Origin: Pisaster brevispinus
Taxonomy: Eukaryota > Echinodermata > Asteroidea > Forcipulatida > Asteriidae
Reading direction: 5' to 3'
Length of the DNA: 64,000 nucleotides
Assembly: GCA_023634235.1 (NCBI GenBank)
Contig: JAMKCF010000011.1
Location: 1,568,001-1,632,000, forward strand
The translations under genes and the position numbers were made by a program. Under the pieces are notes generated by a model. It saw only the letters and a list, made by a program, of their open reading frames with translations, was not told the DNA's origin and made no database searches. Within the stretch, counting starts at the first letter, position 1; every line of letters starts with the position of its first letter. This document shows, one piece after another, positions 42,701-54,700 of this stretch.

Positions 42701-45700
42701 TCAGTTACAACAACTGAGTTTTCCCCTCCACGAAGAGCTTCACAAAGTGGAACTAAGTTGCCTAAACCTTCGTATACCGCGTCATCCAAAAGAGGGCCAA
42801 GGCTATTGCAAGTAACCACCAAAGATTCTTTAAAAGTGTCGGTTGAAATTATTTTCCCAACTAAATTAACCATATCGCGGAAAGAGACACCAGGAAGAAG
42901 CTCTCCCTCCACAGCCGGTACATACCCCTCAATAGTAAAGCCATCGGGTAGCTGTAAATCAAACGGGTCCACATCACCATTGAAACTGTCGTACAGGTAG
43001 GTACACAGGGTTGGGATATTTGCCTTGGATACACCAGTGATTAACCTAAAGATATCATTGCTGACGTTTGTCAATAGAAGATGTGCGGTGGAGTTACACA
43101 AGCTAACGTCGTCCATGATGTTGAAGGCACTCTCTAAAGCGGTAGTCACGGCTGCGTCTTGCATGTCTCCATCATCACTAATATCCACAACAAACTTGCA
43201 GAATTGACTACCGTTGCTGAATGTACCAGCAAGGTTAGCAAACACTTGTTCAATATCAGTGAAGTTGCCAAACCCTTCAGGTATGTAAGAATATGTCTCA
43301 CCGAAAAGAGAAATGTTTCTTGTGTATGTCATGCACTTTGACAGCAAGTTTCCATCTGCAAAGATAGATACAAAGAAGGGACGTACTAAGATCTTTTCCA
43401 TCAAATCAGAAGTGGTGGTGTCTAAGGTTTCACCAAACGTGCTGCAGATTGGGTAAGGGTCGTAAAGTGACAGTCCAAGTTCCCGGCTGGCAAGCTCCTG
43501 TAAACTGGACAGCAGACTGAAGTCGAATGACACGTCAGTGCCCGGGTTATAAGGCTCTTCACCATCCGTAGGGAACCACCCTAAACAGGTGTCATAAAAC
43601 TCGGTGGGATCAGAGTCTGATCTAGACCAATCACACAATGAATTGAAATCGAATTCAACGTAGCTCAAACTGTCAGCAAACTGATCAATAAAGACATTAC
43701 AGCTTTCTCGTACTACGCTCTGGATATTACCGGCGTTAATAAAATGACCAGCTGTTCTAATTAACTCCAGAAGCGGAAGGTTGGTGACGTCGGGGAGTCC
43801 GTTTCCATTTGCAACAGACAGGATCAAAGGAAGGAACTGGGAGATGTCCACATCAACATTAGACATCGGGTCAAATGCCTCCACAATAGCCTCGCATAGA
43901 GCTCTATCTGTCCCCACACCCAACTGCTCACTAACTGACGAGGGAAGGCTAAGCGATTCGCCAATCTCAGCCAAGAATGTCTCACAGCTCTGAAGATCTC
44001 CTTTCACGCTGTATAACGAGTCCACAAAACGTCCTATCAGGACATTAATTTGAGTGCTGTTTTCTCTCTCCGATTCATATGCTTCTGCTTCCAAAACAGT
44101 AAGTGTAGTTTGACAAAGCTCGTCACTGTCTGCGAAAAGGCCCAAGACGGTAAAAACTGTTCCGACAACCCGGCGGCCTTCATCTGTTTTTGTGTTTCCA
44201 TCTTCACTACACAACTGCGGGGCTGCGTCTGCAATCATTCTTATGTATCGTCGCACAAAGGTTTCAAAAGCACTGCGAACGGTCGCAGTATCATCATCAG
44301 CATTCCCCACTTGACGGCTGCAGAAATTCTCAGGAGATGAGGAGTCGATCAAGAGGGAATTCTGAATCAAGGACATGACAAAATCAAAAGAGAAAAGGTT
44401 CTGAAACCAGTCTTCCAACTGTTCATCATCAGTTTCCCCATCAAAAGCCGGTCCTATTTCAGAAACACATAAAGGAAGGATTGTGTCAGATAGGCTTTGC
44501 TCCGTTCTTAACAATGCACATACAATGTCGATCTTTGATCCAAATGTTTCGGGTGCAACATTTGCCTGATCAAGAAGGTCACAGGCAGAAGATAGCATAT
44601 CCATGATAGATCCTGAGTTGTAGAGTTTCCCTGCTATCTTGATGAGCTCACCAAAGGCGAACTGATCTGCTGAACCGTTGGCTGTCCGTTGGTCCTCTTC
44701 AGTATCGGGACCACTGTAGCTCATCATGTCTGACGGAGAAAGTAATGTCAAGACAGCAGAAAAATCTATATCAGCCATGGCATTGGGGGAGAATGCAGCA
44801 GCGACAGATTCACATAGTTGACGGCTGCTCTCGAGGCCTACAATTTCCCCTATAGATACAGGAAGACCGACGGAGCTCTGCATAATACCCAAGAATAGCT
44901 CGCAGGAATTGGCATCTTCGATCAAATTGAGAATTGACCCTTTCATTGTCTGAACGAGCCGGTCCAGTGATTCAGGGTCATCTTGCACGGCCTGGACAGA
45001 TTCTTGGCACAGTTGGAAGGTATTCTCGTAGCCACCGAGGAAAGTAAATACGATTTCCAGAAGGTATCTGGGACTTGCTTCAGACGGCGGCATCTCTGTG
45101 GGGAAGAATTGATAAGATCCTGGTGCACTCTCGTATTTTTCTTCCAGCACTTCACTACACAACTGGGGACTGGCATAAGCGACTTGCCGAATGAAAATGT
45201 CCATGGCATTGTCAGCAATGACATGGAATGTTAAAGTCTCATCTTGTATGCTGTACAGAGCACTGCTGCACACCTGTTCTGCAGATGAGGAATCTAGTCT
45301 GAAAATATATTCCAGCCATTTAGTGACGTCATCATATGAGAATAAGTGACCGTCAAAACTGTTCATCAGCTCATCTAGTTGATATGGGAGGTCTGATCCA
45401 TCCAGAAGGAGAAGTTTGTACCACCACGGTTTGTTTTCACCACCAGTGCCAGGACTGTCATCCATGGGACTCGGTCCGAAATCGACTGGACCTGTGAAGA
45501 GTAGGCTTGTCCACCAACCGTCAGTGCACTCATCTGGGTTGTTGGAACCTGTTTCCTTGAAGAACTCCAGACACGTGAAGTAGATCTCATTTGAATCTGA
45601 ATCCAACCGAGAGAGCTTACACACCTCTCCAAAACCGTTTCCTAAGACATCCAAATTAAGGTAAGTCTGATCAATGAAGTCACAACTCATGCTGACAATT

Positions 45701-48700
45701 TCTTTGATAGTGCCGGACTTAAACAGCCGGCCATTCAATTTGATCAACTCTCTAATGAAGAAGTGTTCCTCTGGCGAGACCATCGCGTCGTGGTCCGTCG
45801 TGGAGTCTGTTGTAAATTCAGAACGGTCCCAGCCTGATTCTTCGTCATACCGTCTTGTTGTTTCTTCACTGTAACTATCCATTTGCCCATCATCGAATCT
45901 CCTTGTGGTACGCTCACCGTAGCTGTCTCTCCATCCGTCGTCAAGGCTTCGTGTTGTGAGCTCGTTGTCATATCTGTCCATTCCCTCGTCATATCTGCCC
46001 ATGTCGAGTCTAAGTTCTGCGGGTAGAAGTATCAGAAAAGCTGAGAAGTCGATGTCATTTTCAATACGTGGATCAAATGCGTCCTGGATTGCCTTGCAGT
46101 AGCCATAATTGCTCTCAAATCCAATAATCTGTCCGATGGGAAATGGAACTCCCATTGACCTTTGAATGAGGTCCACGAAAGAGTTACATGATCTTGCATC
46201 TTTCATTAAGCTGTACAGTGTATCTTTCATGGTCCTGACCATTTTGTTCAACAAGTCAGGGTCTGCTCCCACGGCAACAGCCTGAAGAGAGTCTCGGCAC
46301 AGTTGTCTGCTATTATCATACCGACCAAGGAACGTGAACAGTGCACCAACAAAATCTAATTCTTCGTCAATCTCTTCGTCAGATCTGCCATACTCCTGGT
46401 CATACTCCCCCTCAGATCTGTTTTCTTCCATGTCACTGGAAGTTCTAATTTCTTCCATGTCATACCAAGACGGTTTCTCAGTAGAAAGGAAGTCATGGAA
46501 GTCATTGCACAACCAAGGTGAGGCATATGCGGTGGATCGTATATATATTTCCGCTAGGGTATCAACAATTACTGGAATGTTAAAAGATTCCCCCTTGAAG
46601 ACATCATTAACCCCGTCACAGAGCTCCTCAGCTGATACGTCAAATCCAAAAAGGTTCAACATCCAGTAGAACATGTCGGTATTTGAGCCAAAATCATCAC
46701 TCATGTCCATAATCCAGTTAAATATTTGCGTTGCTGGCCCGACGGAAGTGCCATGATCTTCATAGGATGGCCTGACGAAATCAAGACATGCGTAATAGAA
46801 AATTTCAACAGTGGAGTCCATTTTGGCCCACTCACAGACAACTCTGAATTCCGCTCCCAGTTGATCAATCATACTGAATTGATCTAGGACACTGCAAGTT
46901 CCCAGAAGTGTGTCTTTCATGTTTCTTGAGTTTAAGAATCGTACAAATATCTGCAGTAAGACAAAATTGGGTGAGTGTTCCTCATCCCTCATTAAAGTAG
47001 ATAAGTCCAAGTCCATTCTGGATTCGTTGTCAACAGAAGCAGCAGCAGCTTCGCAGATTGCCCGATTGCCGCTAAGTCCAATCAATTCTCCCAAGGATAA
47101 TGGTAGATTGAGAGACCCTCCTATAATATCCATGAAAGACTCACATGAATCGGCATCTCTCATTAGAGAGTACACGGTTTGCTTCATTCTGTTGACTATG
47201 TCATCAAGAAGAGCAGGCTCAGCATTATCAGCCACGGCCTCCAGAGTATCACGGCAAAGTTGATTGCTGTTGTCGTATCGACCAAGGAAACTGAATACGT
47301 CCCCTGTGAGCGTAAGTGGGTCTACACCTAGCATGTCCATGTACACATTACTGTAGGCAGCATAAGCCCATGGTGGAATTTCAGACGTATTAAATCCTGA
47401 GCTTTCCCGTGGCATTTCGGTTGCCTTTGGCTCGCTTGAGCTTTCTTCTGGTACAGCTGTCGAATCGGGTTCATTCATGCACAGCCATGGAGATGCACTT
47501 GCAACTTGCCGAATAACAAAGTCCAAAGCAGCATCGAACGATGCGGTAGGTGAGAGCGACTCCTCGTCCATGAAATACTTGGCATTGTTACACACCTGTT
47601 CTGGCGATGATATATCTAGTCCGAACTGGCTTTGCATCCACACAATAATATCAGAATATGAGAATGAGAACACGTCGTTCCAATAGTCGCCTAGCGTGTT
47701 CTGCTGCCAGTCAGGTATTTCCGTAGCTGTCCACCAGCTGTCATCTTCGACGTCGTCTTCCGCCTGAGATACATAAGTGATACACGCCGCATAGAATATA
47801 TCAGCTTTTGATCCCATTCTAGACCAGGCACATGTTATCGCCATCCCTGATTTAACTTCCTCTGGGACTATATCCAATTGATCGAGGACATCACAGCCTG
47901 TTCTGATCATCTCCATTAGTGTCCCAGATGAATCCAGCTGTTCTGCGATGTCAAACAGTTTACCGAGGTTATATTCCTCTCGGGGCTGAGCTGTGCCCCA
48001 ATCTCCAAAATTGCTATCGCCCTCTGACGCAAAAACAGTTGAAAAAACTTCACATAACTCCCGGTTGCTGCCCAAACCAATTAAATTAGCCAAGGAAGAG
48101 GGAATACCAGCAGATTCGTGGATCACATCCATGAAGTGTTCACATGAATTGACGTCCTTCATTATGGTGTACAAAGACTCTTTAGTCCTGGCAACTAGTT
48201 CGTCAAGCAGGGCTGGATCTGCTCCCTCTGCTATAGCCTCAATGGAATTCATGCAAAGCTCATTACTACTGTTGTATCCACCAAGGAAACTGTAAACCAC
48301 TTTGCCAACTTCAAGGGGATCAAGGCCAGGTACTCTCATGTAGATGTCCTCCATAGCTTCCTCAGCCCAGGATGGCATGTCGGTAGATTCAACCCCAGGA
48401 GCCCCAGTTGTCTCACCAGTGGTTTCAGATTCACCCTGACATAGCCAAGGAGATGCATGAACAGCATGTCGTATGAAAATGTCCATAGTTGTGTCAATGA
48501 TGACTGGCACAGTCAGTGATTCGTTTGCAATGAGCTCCTTTGCGCTGCCGCACAAATTCTCTGGGGAAGAGGCATCTATGCCGAAGATTTCATGCAGCCA
48601 GAAAAATGTTTTTTCGATGGAAAAGATCCCGAATAGCTCTCCAATCCAGTCAAATACACCAGGGTCCTCCGAATATCCATCAATTGGTGTTGTGATGACA

Positions 48701-51700
48701 GAAACGCAGCCTCTCTGGAACACCTCGGGTTCTGACCGATATCTTACCCAATCACATGCTCTTCTGGCTTCTGACTCAAACATGTCAGGGAAAAAATCAG
48801 CTTGCTCAAACAGCTCACACCCGGTGCGAAGTGTGTTCCTCAGACTTCCGGAATTGAAGAGGCGACCCAAAAACTTAATCAAATCGTAAAAGGGTTTTTG
48901 TTCATCAGAAAGATCGTCTCCTTCGATAAACTGCCGTAATGCAAACAGGCTCACCTCATCATAGTTGTCTGATCGGAATGCACTTCCAATAGCTTCACAA
49001 AATTCACGGTTACTGTCAAAGCCTGTGACATTACCAATAGCAAATGGGAGCTGTAGGGACTCTTGCAAGACATCGGTGAAGAATTCACAGCTGTGTGAAT
49101 CTTCAAGCATGTTGTACAGAGTTGCTTTCATCGTGGTGATCATGTCATGGAGTTTTCCGTAGTCTTCCACAGCCTCGATAGAGTCACGGCAGAGTGTTTC
49201 ACTGAAGTTGTAGCGACCGAGGTAGCCGAGTACAACTCCTAAAAGCTCCTCCGGCACCACGCCAGGAATCTCCAAGTAGACCTTTTCCATGACAGAGTCT
49301 GCCCATGGTGGCATTTCACTCAAGTCAACGCCTGGGGCCTCAGTTCCTGTTGGTTCCATTGTTGTATCTACTTCCAGCGTGCACAGCCAGGGATACACAC
49401 CTGTAAGTTGGTGCAGAAAAATGTCCAACGATGAATCGACGACGTCACGAATTTGCTTGGATTCATCTTCGATCCGTTCCCTGGCAGTTTCACAGAATCG
49501 GTCGGGGGATTCTGCGTCCAATCCAAGAATTTTTTGCATCCAAAGAAGCATGTCAGTATGTGTGTAAATACTATTGCCAAAGCTGCCAGAAATGTCTCTC
49601 ATCCAGTCTGGTATATAAGCATTTGGCCACCAGCCATTGTCAAGCTCTTCGTTATCTTCTTCCTCACCCTTCAATGATTCAGAAACAAAATCGAGACACA
49701 CGTGATAAAATATTTCGGCATTGGATGCCATTCTCGACCATGCACATGCAATTGTATATCCTGTCTTCAATTCATCAGGGACAATGTCGAACAGATCGAG
49801 GACGTCACAACCAGAACGAAGAGTTGATCTAATGCCACCAGTGCTATCAACATGTGCAGCAAAATCAAACAATTGACCCAGACGAAATTCATCATTGCCT
49901 GAGGTTGCATTTCTTCCACTTGCTGAACCAAACGCTACCGTGAGGCCTTCACAGAACCCACGATTGCCCCCTAGACCGACAACTTCGCCGATAGAATAGG
50001 GAAGCTCGAGGGACTCCTGAATAACACCCATGAAAGATTCACAGGAATCTGCATCTTTGACCAGAATGTAAATGGAATCCTTCGTTTTGTTGACCAGTCC
50101 TTCTAGCAAGGCAGGGTCTGCTCCTTCGGCTACAGCACTCATTGTGTCACGGCAGAATGCATCGCTCATGTCATAGCGACTGAGATAGCTGAACACAACT
50201 TTCATGAACTCTTGAGGATCCACTCCGGGGACGTTCAAATAAACACTCTCAAAGACTGACTCTGCCCAGGACGGCTCGGAAGCTTCAAAACCAGGAGCTC
50301 TTGTTGGTACAGCAGTGGCTTCCATTTCACTTCTGCATAACCAAGGAGAAGCCTTAGCGGCATGCCGTGCAAATATTTCCAAGGTAGAGTTGAAAATTAC
50401 TGGAACTGTCAACGAGTCATTTGCAATGAGTTGTTTGGCACTGCCACACACCTGTTCTGGTGATGATACATCTACTCCAAACATTTCTTGCAACCAATAC
50501 AGTGTTTTCTCTACGGAAAATAATTCAGTGCCAAAATTGATGATAAACTCTCCGATCTTGGAGTAGCCACCGAAACCGAAGCTGTCGAACTCACTTTCTT
50601 CCTCCACGCTCAAATAGCTGTCCCATGATTGTGTAGTTGCGATGGCAAAGCAAATCTCGTAAAATTTAAGAGCGTCGTGTTCTGTAGTGGCCCATTCGCA
50701 TAGCCGGCCAAACCTTTGCCCACTTAGCTCACGAACCTCATCCGACTCCTTGAGGTAGCTACATGTTTCATTGACAACGTCTCGGAAGGTACCAGCATTG
50801 TACAAGTGTCCTACCAAGTTGAGAGCTTCTGTGTTCAAACTGAACAAACCATCTTCGGTGTTTTCAGCTAAATTGCTTAACACTTTCCACTTCGCAAATG
50901 TTGGAATACTTCTGTTGGTTCGTGCCTCAGGATTGAACGCGTCGACAACAGCTCTGCAAAGACTTGGATTATCGGCATGTCCGGTAATATTACTGAGAGT
51001 GAAGGGAAGGCTAAGCTCCTCCTGAATAACATCAAGATACGTTTCACAGGCGTCAGAATCTTCAATTAGTGTGTACACCACAACCTTCATCCCGTTGATT
51101 ACATCATCTAGGAGGGCAGGCTCTGCATAATCAGCCAAGGCTTCAAGAGCATCTTGACAGAATTCATCGCCTGAATTGTAGTGACCTAGGAAGGTGAAGG
51201 CCGCCTTCATCGCGTCAAAGGGATCCACGCCTGGGATGTTAAAGTACATATTCTCCATGAAAGATTCGGCCCAAGATGGCACCTCGTTTGGGTCAAACGT
51301 GGGAATCTCGGTCGGTCCGGCGGTGCCTTCATTCTGACATATCTTGGGTGATGCACGTATCATGTACCGAAGTGAAGCGTCCAGTCCCATGTCAAAAATA
51401 ATCTGCATTGTCATCGATTCATTGGAGACAAAGCTCTCCGCATTACTGCACAACTCCCCTGGCGAATCAGCTTCTAGACCAAACATGTCATAGAACAGCA
51501 CAGAGAGATCATCAACGGGAAATATTCCTTCCATAAATTTGCCGAACCATCCAAATGGTGAGGAGTCGTCATCAGAGCCCCAGAAGGACGGAAGAATACC
51601 GTCCATGTACCAATTATGTCCACGATCATCACCCATGAACTGCACCATCACACCCTTACATTGTTCTATCAGTGGTGAAGGATCTGGTTGAGATAGAGCT

Positions 51701-54700
51701 CCGCATTCAGATGAAACAAGCATAGCTAATGGAGTATCACTGAATAACTTACATGGAAACAGAAGGGCTTCTTTTATTTCTGAGTTAAATAGATGACCAG
51801 CAATAGTGAGTAGACCAGCCATGTCTTCAGCGGGGTTGGTGAAATCATTGAAGGTGGAATCTGACAGAGATCCACGGTTTCTTGAAGCAAATGAATACTT
51901 GATTTTCTGGCAAAAGCTGTACGGGTCGGTAAAACCAGGAATAACACCGCTAAAGATATCCAGCTCTGAGGTAACAACTTCCAAAAGTCCAACACAGACA
52001 TTAATGTTTTGCGTTACAGACATGAGCTTTTGTCGCATAGCGATTACCCGGTCTGCGATTGGACTAGGCCTATCCATTCTGTCATACACTTCACTAACAG
52101 GCTCCCAATTTTCTCCATCGCCAGCTTCTTTTCTACCAGACTCCCCGATGCCATACTCTCCACTGCCTTCCTCATCATGTCTGCCGCATATCTCCTCAGG
52201 GGATTTAAAGTTACCCAAATAAGCAAATATCTTTCCCCCAAGACGACCGGAGAACGGGTCCTTACCTTCTCCTTCCTTGATGTAAGGACTCAACCATGAT
52301 GGATCATCCGTAGCGTCAAAGTTGGATTGGAAGGAAGGACTTTCGGTGAACGGTCTTTCTCGGCGCGACTCAGAATCAGCATCGGCACTGGATGGACTAC
52401 CGGTGACATCAGAATAAGATAATTCATACAGAGGGTATCGCCTGCTGGGCTCAAAGCACAGATTATCCACATATCGTCCAATAGACACAAGTAAGCTGTC
52501 CAGCATCTTAATGGCAACCTCACGGACGGTCATATTACTACCATGTACAATGAAACCTACTCGCTCACACACAGTATCCGGATTTGGATCTTGAAGGTCG
52601 AGTACGTCCATCAAAAAATCACTGAAATCTGGGAAAGGGACATCTCTATTAAACATAAATTTCTGTGCTTTTTCAATAATTTCTTGGAGCTCATCAGCAC
52701 CATTCATGGACAGTTGCACCCATTCGTTAATGAAGCGCATGTAAGTACCAATATCAGTTGGAGACATCCAGAACTTGCCATCCCCTCCGTTTTCTTGTTT
52801 GAAGAAGATGTTTTCTAATTTCAAACAGCTCTCAAAATATTTTTCCGTGTCACCGCTTCTCAAAGCGAAGCAAGACTCTCGTTCCTCGTCGGTAAGGTCA
52901 CCTTCAAAGAAATTGCAAACTTCCTCGAAGCTTTGACGAACTGAGGGTGACTTGACTAATCTCCCGAAAAGAGAGAGCAGTTTGGGTACCCCGGAGTCAG
53001 GGAGGTGGTCCCCACTTTCTCTATTGGGCTCCCTGGTTTGTTCTTCCCGTGGCCCCTCCGGTTGTTCAGTCATGCTTACATCCTGACGGGGTGCTGAGGT
53101 GGATTGTTCTCGCTGCTCATCTTCCCAGTCTAATCTAACCGTCAGTACAAAACAGAGCTGTTCTGCTGATTCGAATCCAGACAGTAGCCCACCGAGTAAA
53201 TCCAAACCTCCAAACTTATCACTCATGACAGATAAGAACCGCACGCATGTCTGTTCATCGGTTATCACTTTCATTATCCCATCTTTGGTCTTGTTAGCGA
53301 ACTGTTCGAGCTCGGTGAGGTTGGCGCCAGACACTACCTCAATGGATTTATTGCACAGGGCGTCATGGCTCTGAACGTCAGCAAAGAAGGCAAAAGCAGT
53401 ACCCAGTATGTCAAGGTTAACCGAACCATCTTCGTTGGATTCATCATACCATGAAGGTTTATCATATCTTTCAGCTGAAGGTTGCACACCATCGTACGAA
53501 TACGGTCTCTCGGTTGCTTCTCCCCGACTCCAAGGGAGATCACCATTTGCTTCAGTGACGGATTCATCAGATTCATCAGATGGGAAGATTGTGACAAAAG
53601 AGTCATCGTAACGGTCAGAGGAGGCAGATTCAGATGGACGGGATTCCCACCCGCACAGGGACGGGGAGGCATATATAAGCTTCTGAAGAGCCACATCCAT
53701 GGCAGCATTGACCAACTGACGGACACTTACATCCTCACTGTAGAATAATTTATTCTCCGTGACTTCACAAGCTGATTGAATGTCTGACGAGAAGCCGTAG
53801 CCTAGCACATCGGTGATGATCCCAACGAGGTCATAATCTTCCAGTCCGGGAATCCTACCGACTGCACCGGATAGTTCCCCCACCCAGCCGAACAGTTCAT
53901 CAAATTTGTCTTCCCATGGTGAAGAGTGCTGAGGACCGTCGTAATCGTTGTCAGAATCATGAGACTCAAGAGACTCGTCTTCGTTAGCTCCACATAGACT
54001 CAGACACTGTCGGATAAGTTCACGTGAATTGTCTGTATCCAGTGCGGCACACATTGCATAATCGGCAGGACTTGAGGATTCCTGGAATGTGTTACAAAGA
54101 TTGAGGAACCCCTCTCTAGCGGAACCACTGTGCAGAAAACCAGCGACTGCCCTCAACACTCGCCGGAATACGCGTCCTGCTTCGGAGAGATCATCCCGCT
54201 CCCGTTCTTCGCTGGTCTCAGACATGTTGGCTATTTGTTGAATGGTCAGGCACATCGAGTCCACTGAATCGTAATCAAAACCCAAGTTGGCCCTAATACC
54301 TAGGTTTTCAAGCCGGCTGAAGACTTCTCTACATGCTTGGTCATTATACAAGAAGTCCCCTAGGAGGTAGTCTGTGATTCGATTGACACGTTCATTGAAA
54401 TGTTCTGGCTCCCCACAGATGACATCTTGATCAGTGGTTAAAGTAGAGAACAGTTCGAGAAGAACTTTGCCAAAAGTGACATGGACACCGTTGTCGGCAC
54501 GATCACAGAATTGAAGCGACAATGGTAACAAATGCCTTACCGCTGCTGACGTTATATTTCGCAAAATGTCCCGGCCTGTGAGAGTTCTGTTGTAGACGAT
54601 ACCTCCTAGTTTTCTGCAGGTTTCCGTTTGACTATTCCCAGCAAAACCAAGAATGTCCTTAAAAAATTCAGAAGGGTAAAAATAGCCGTAATCTGGTGTG

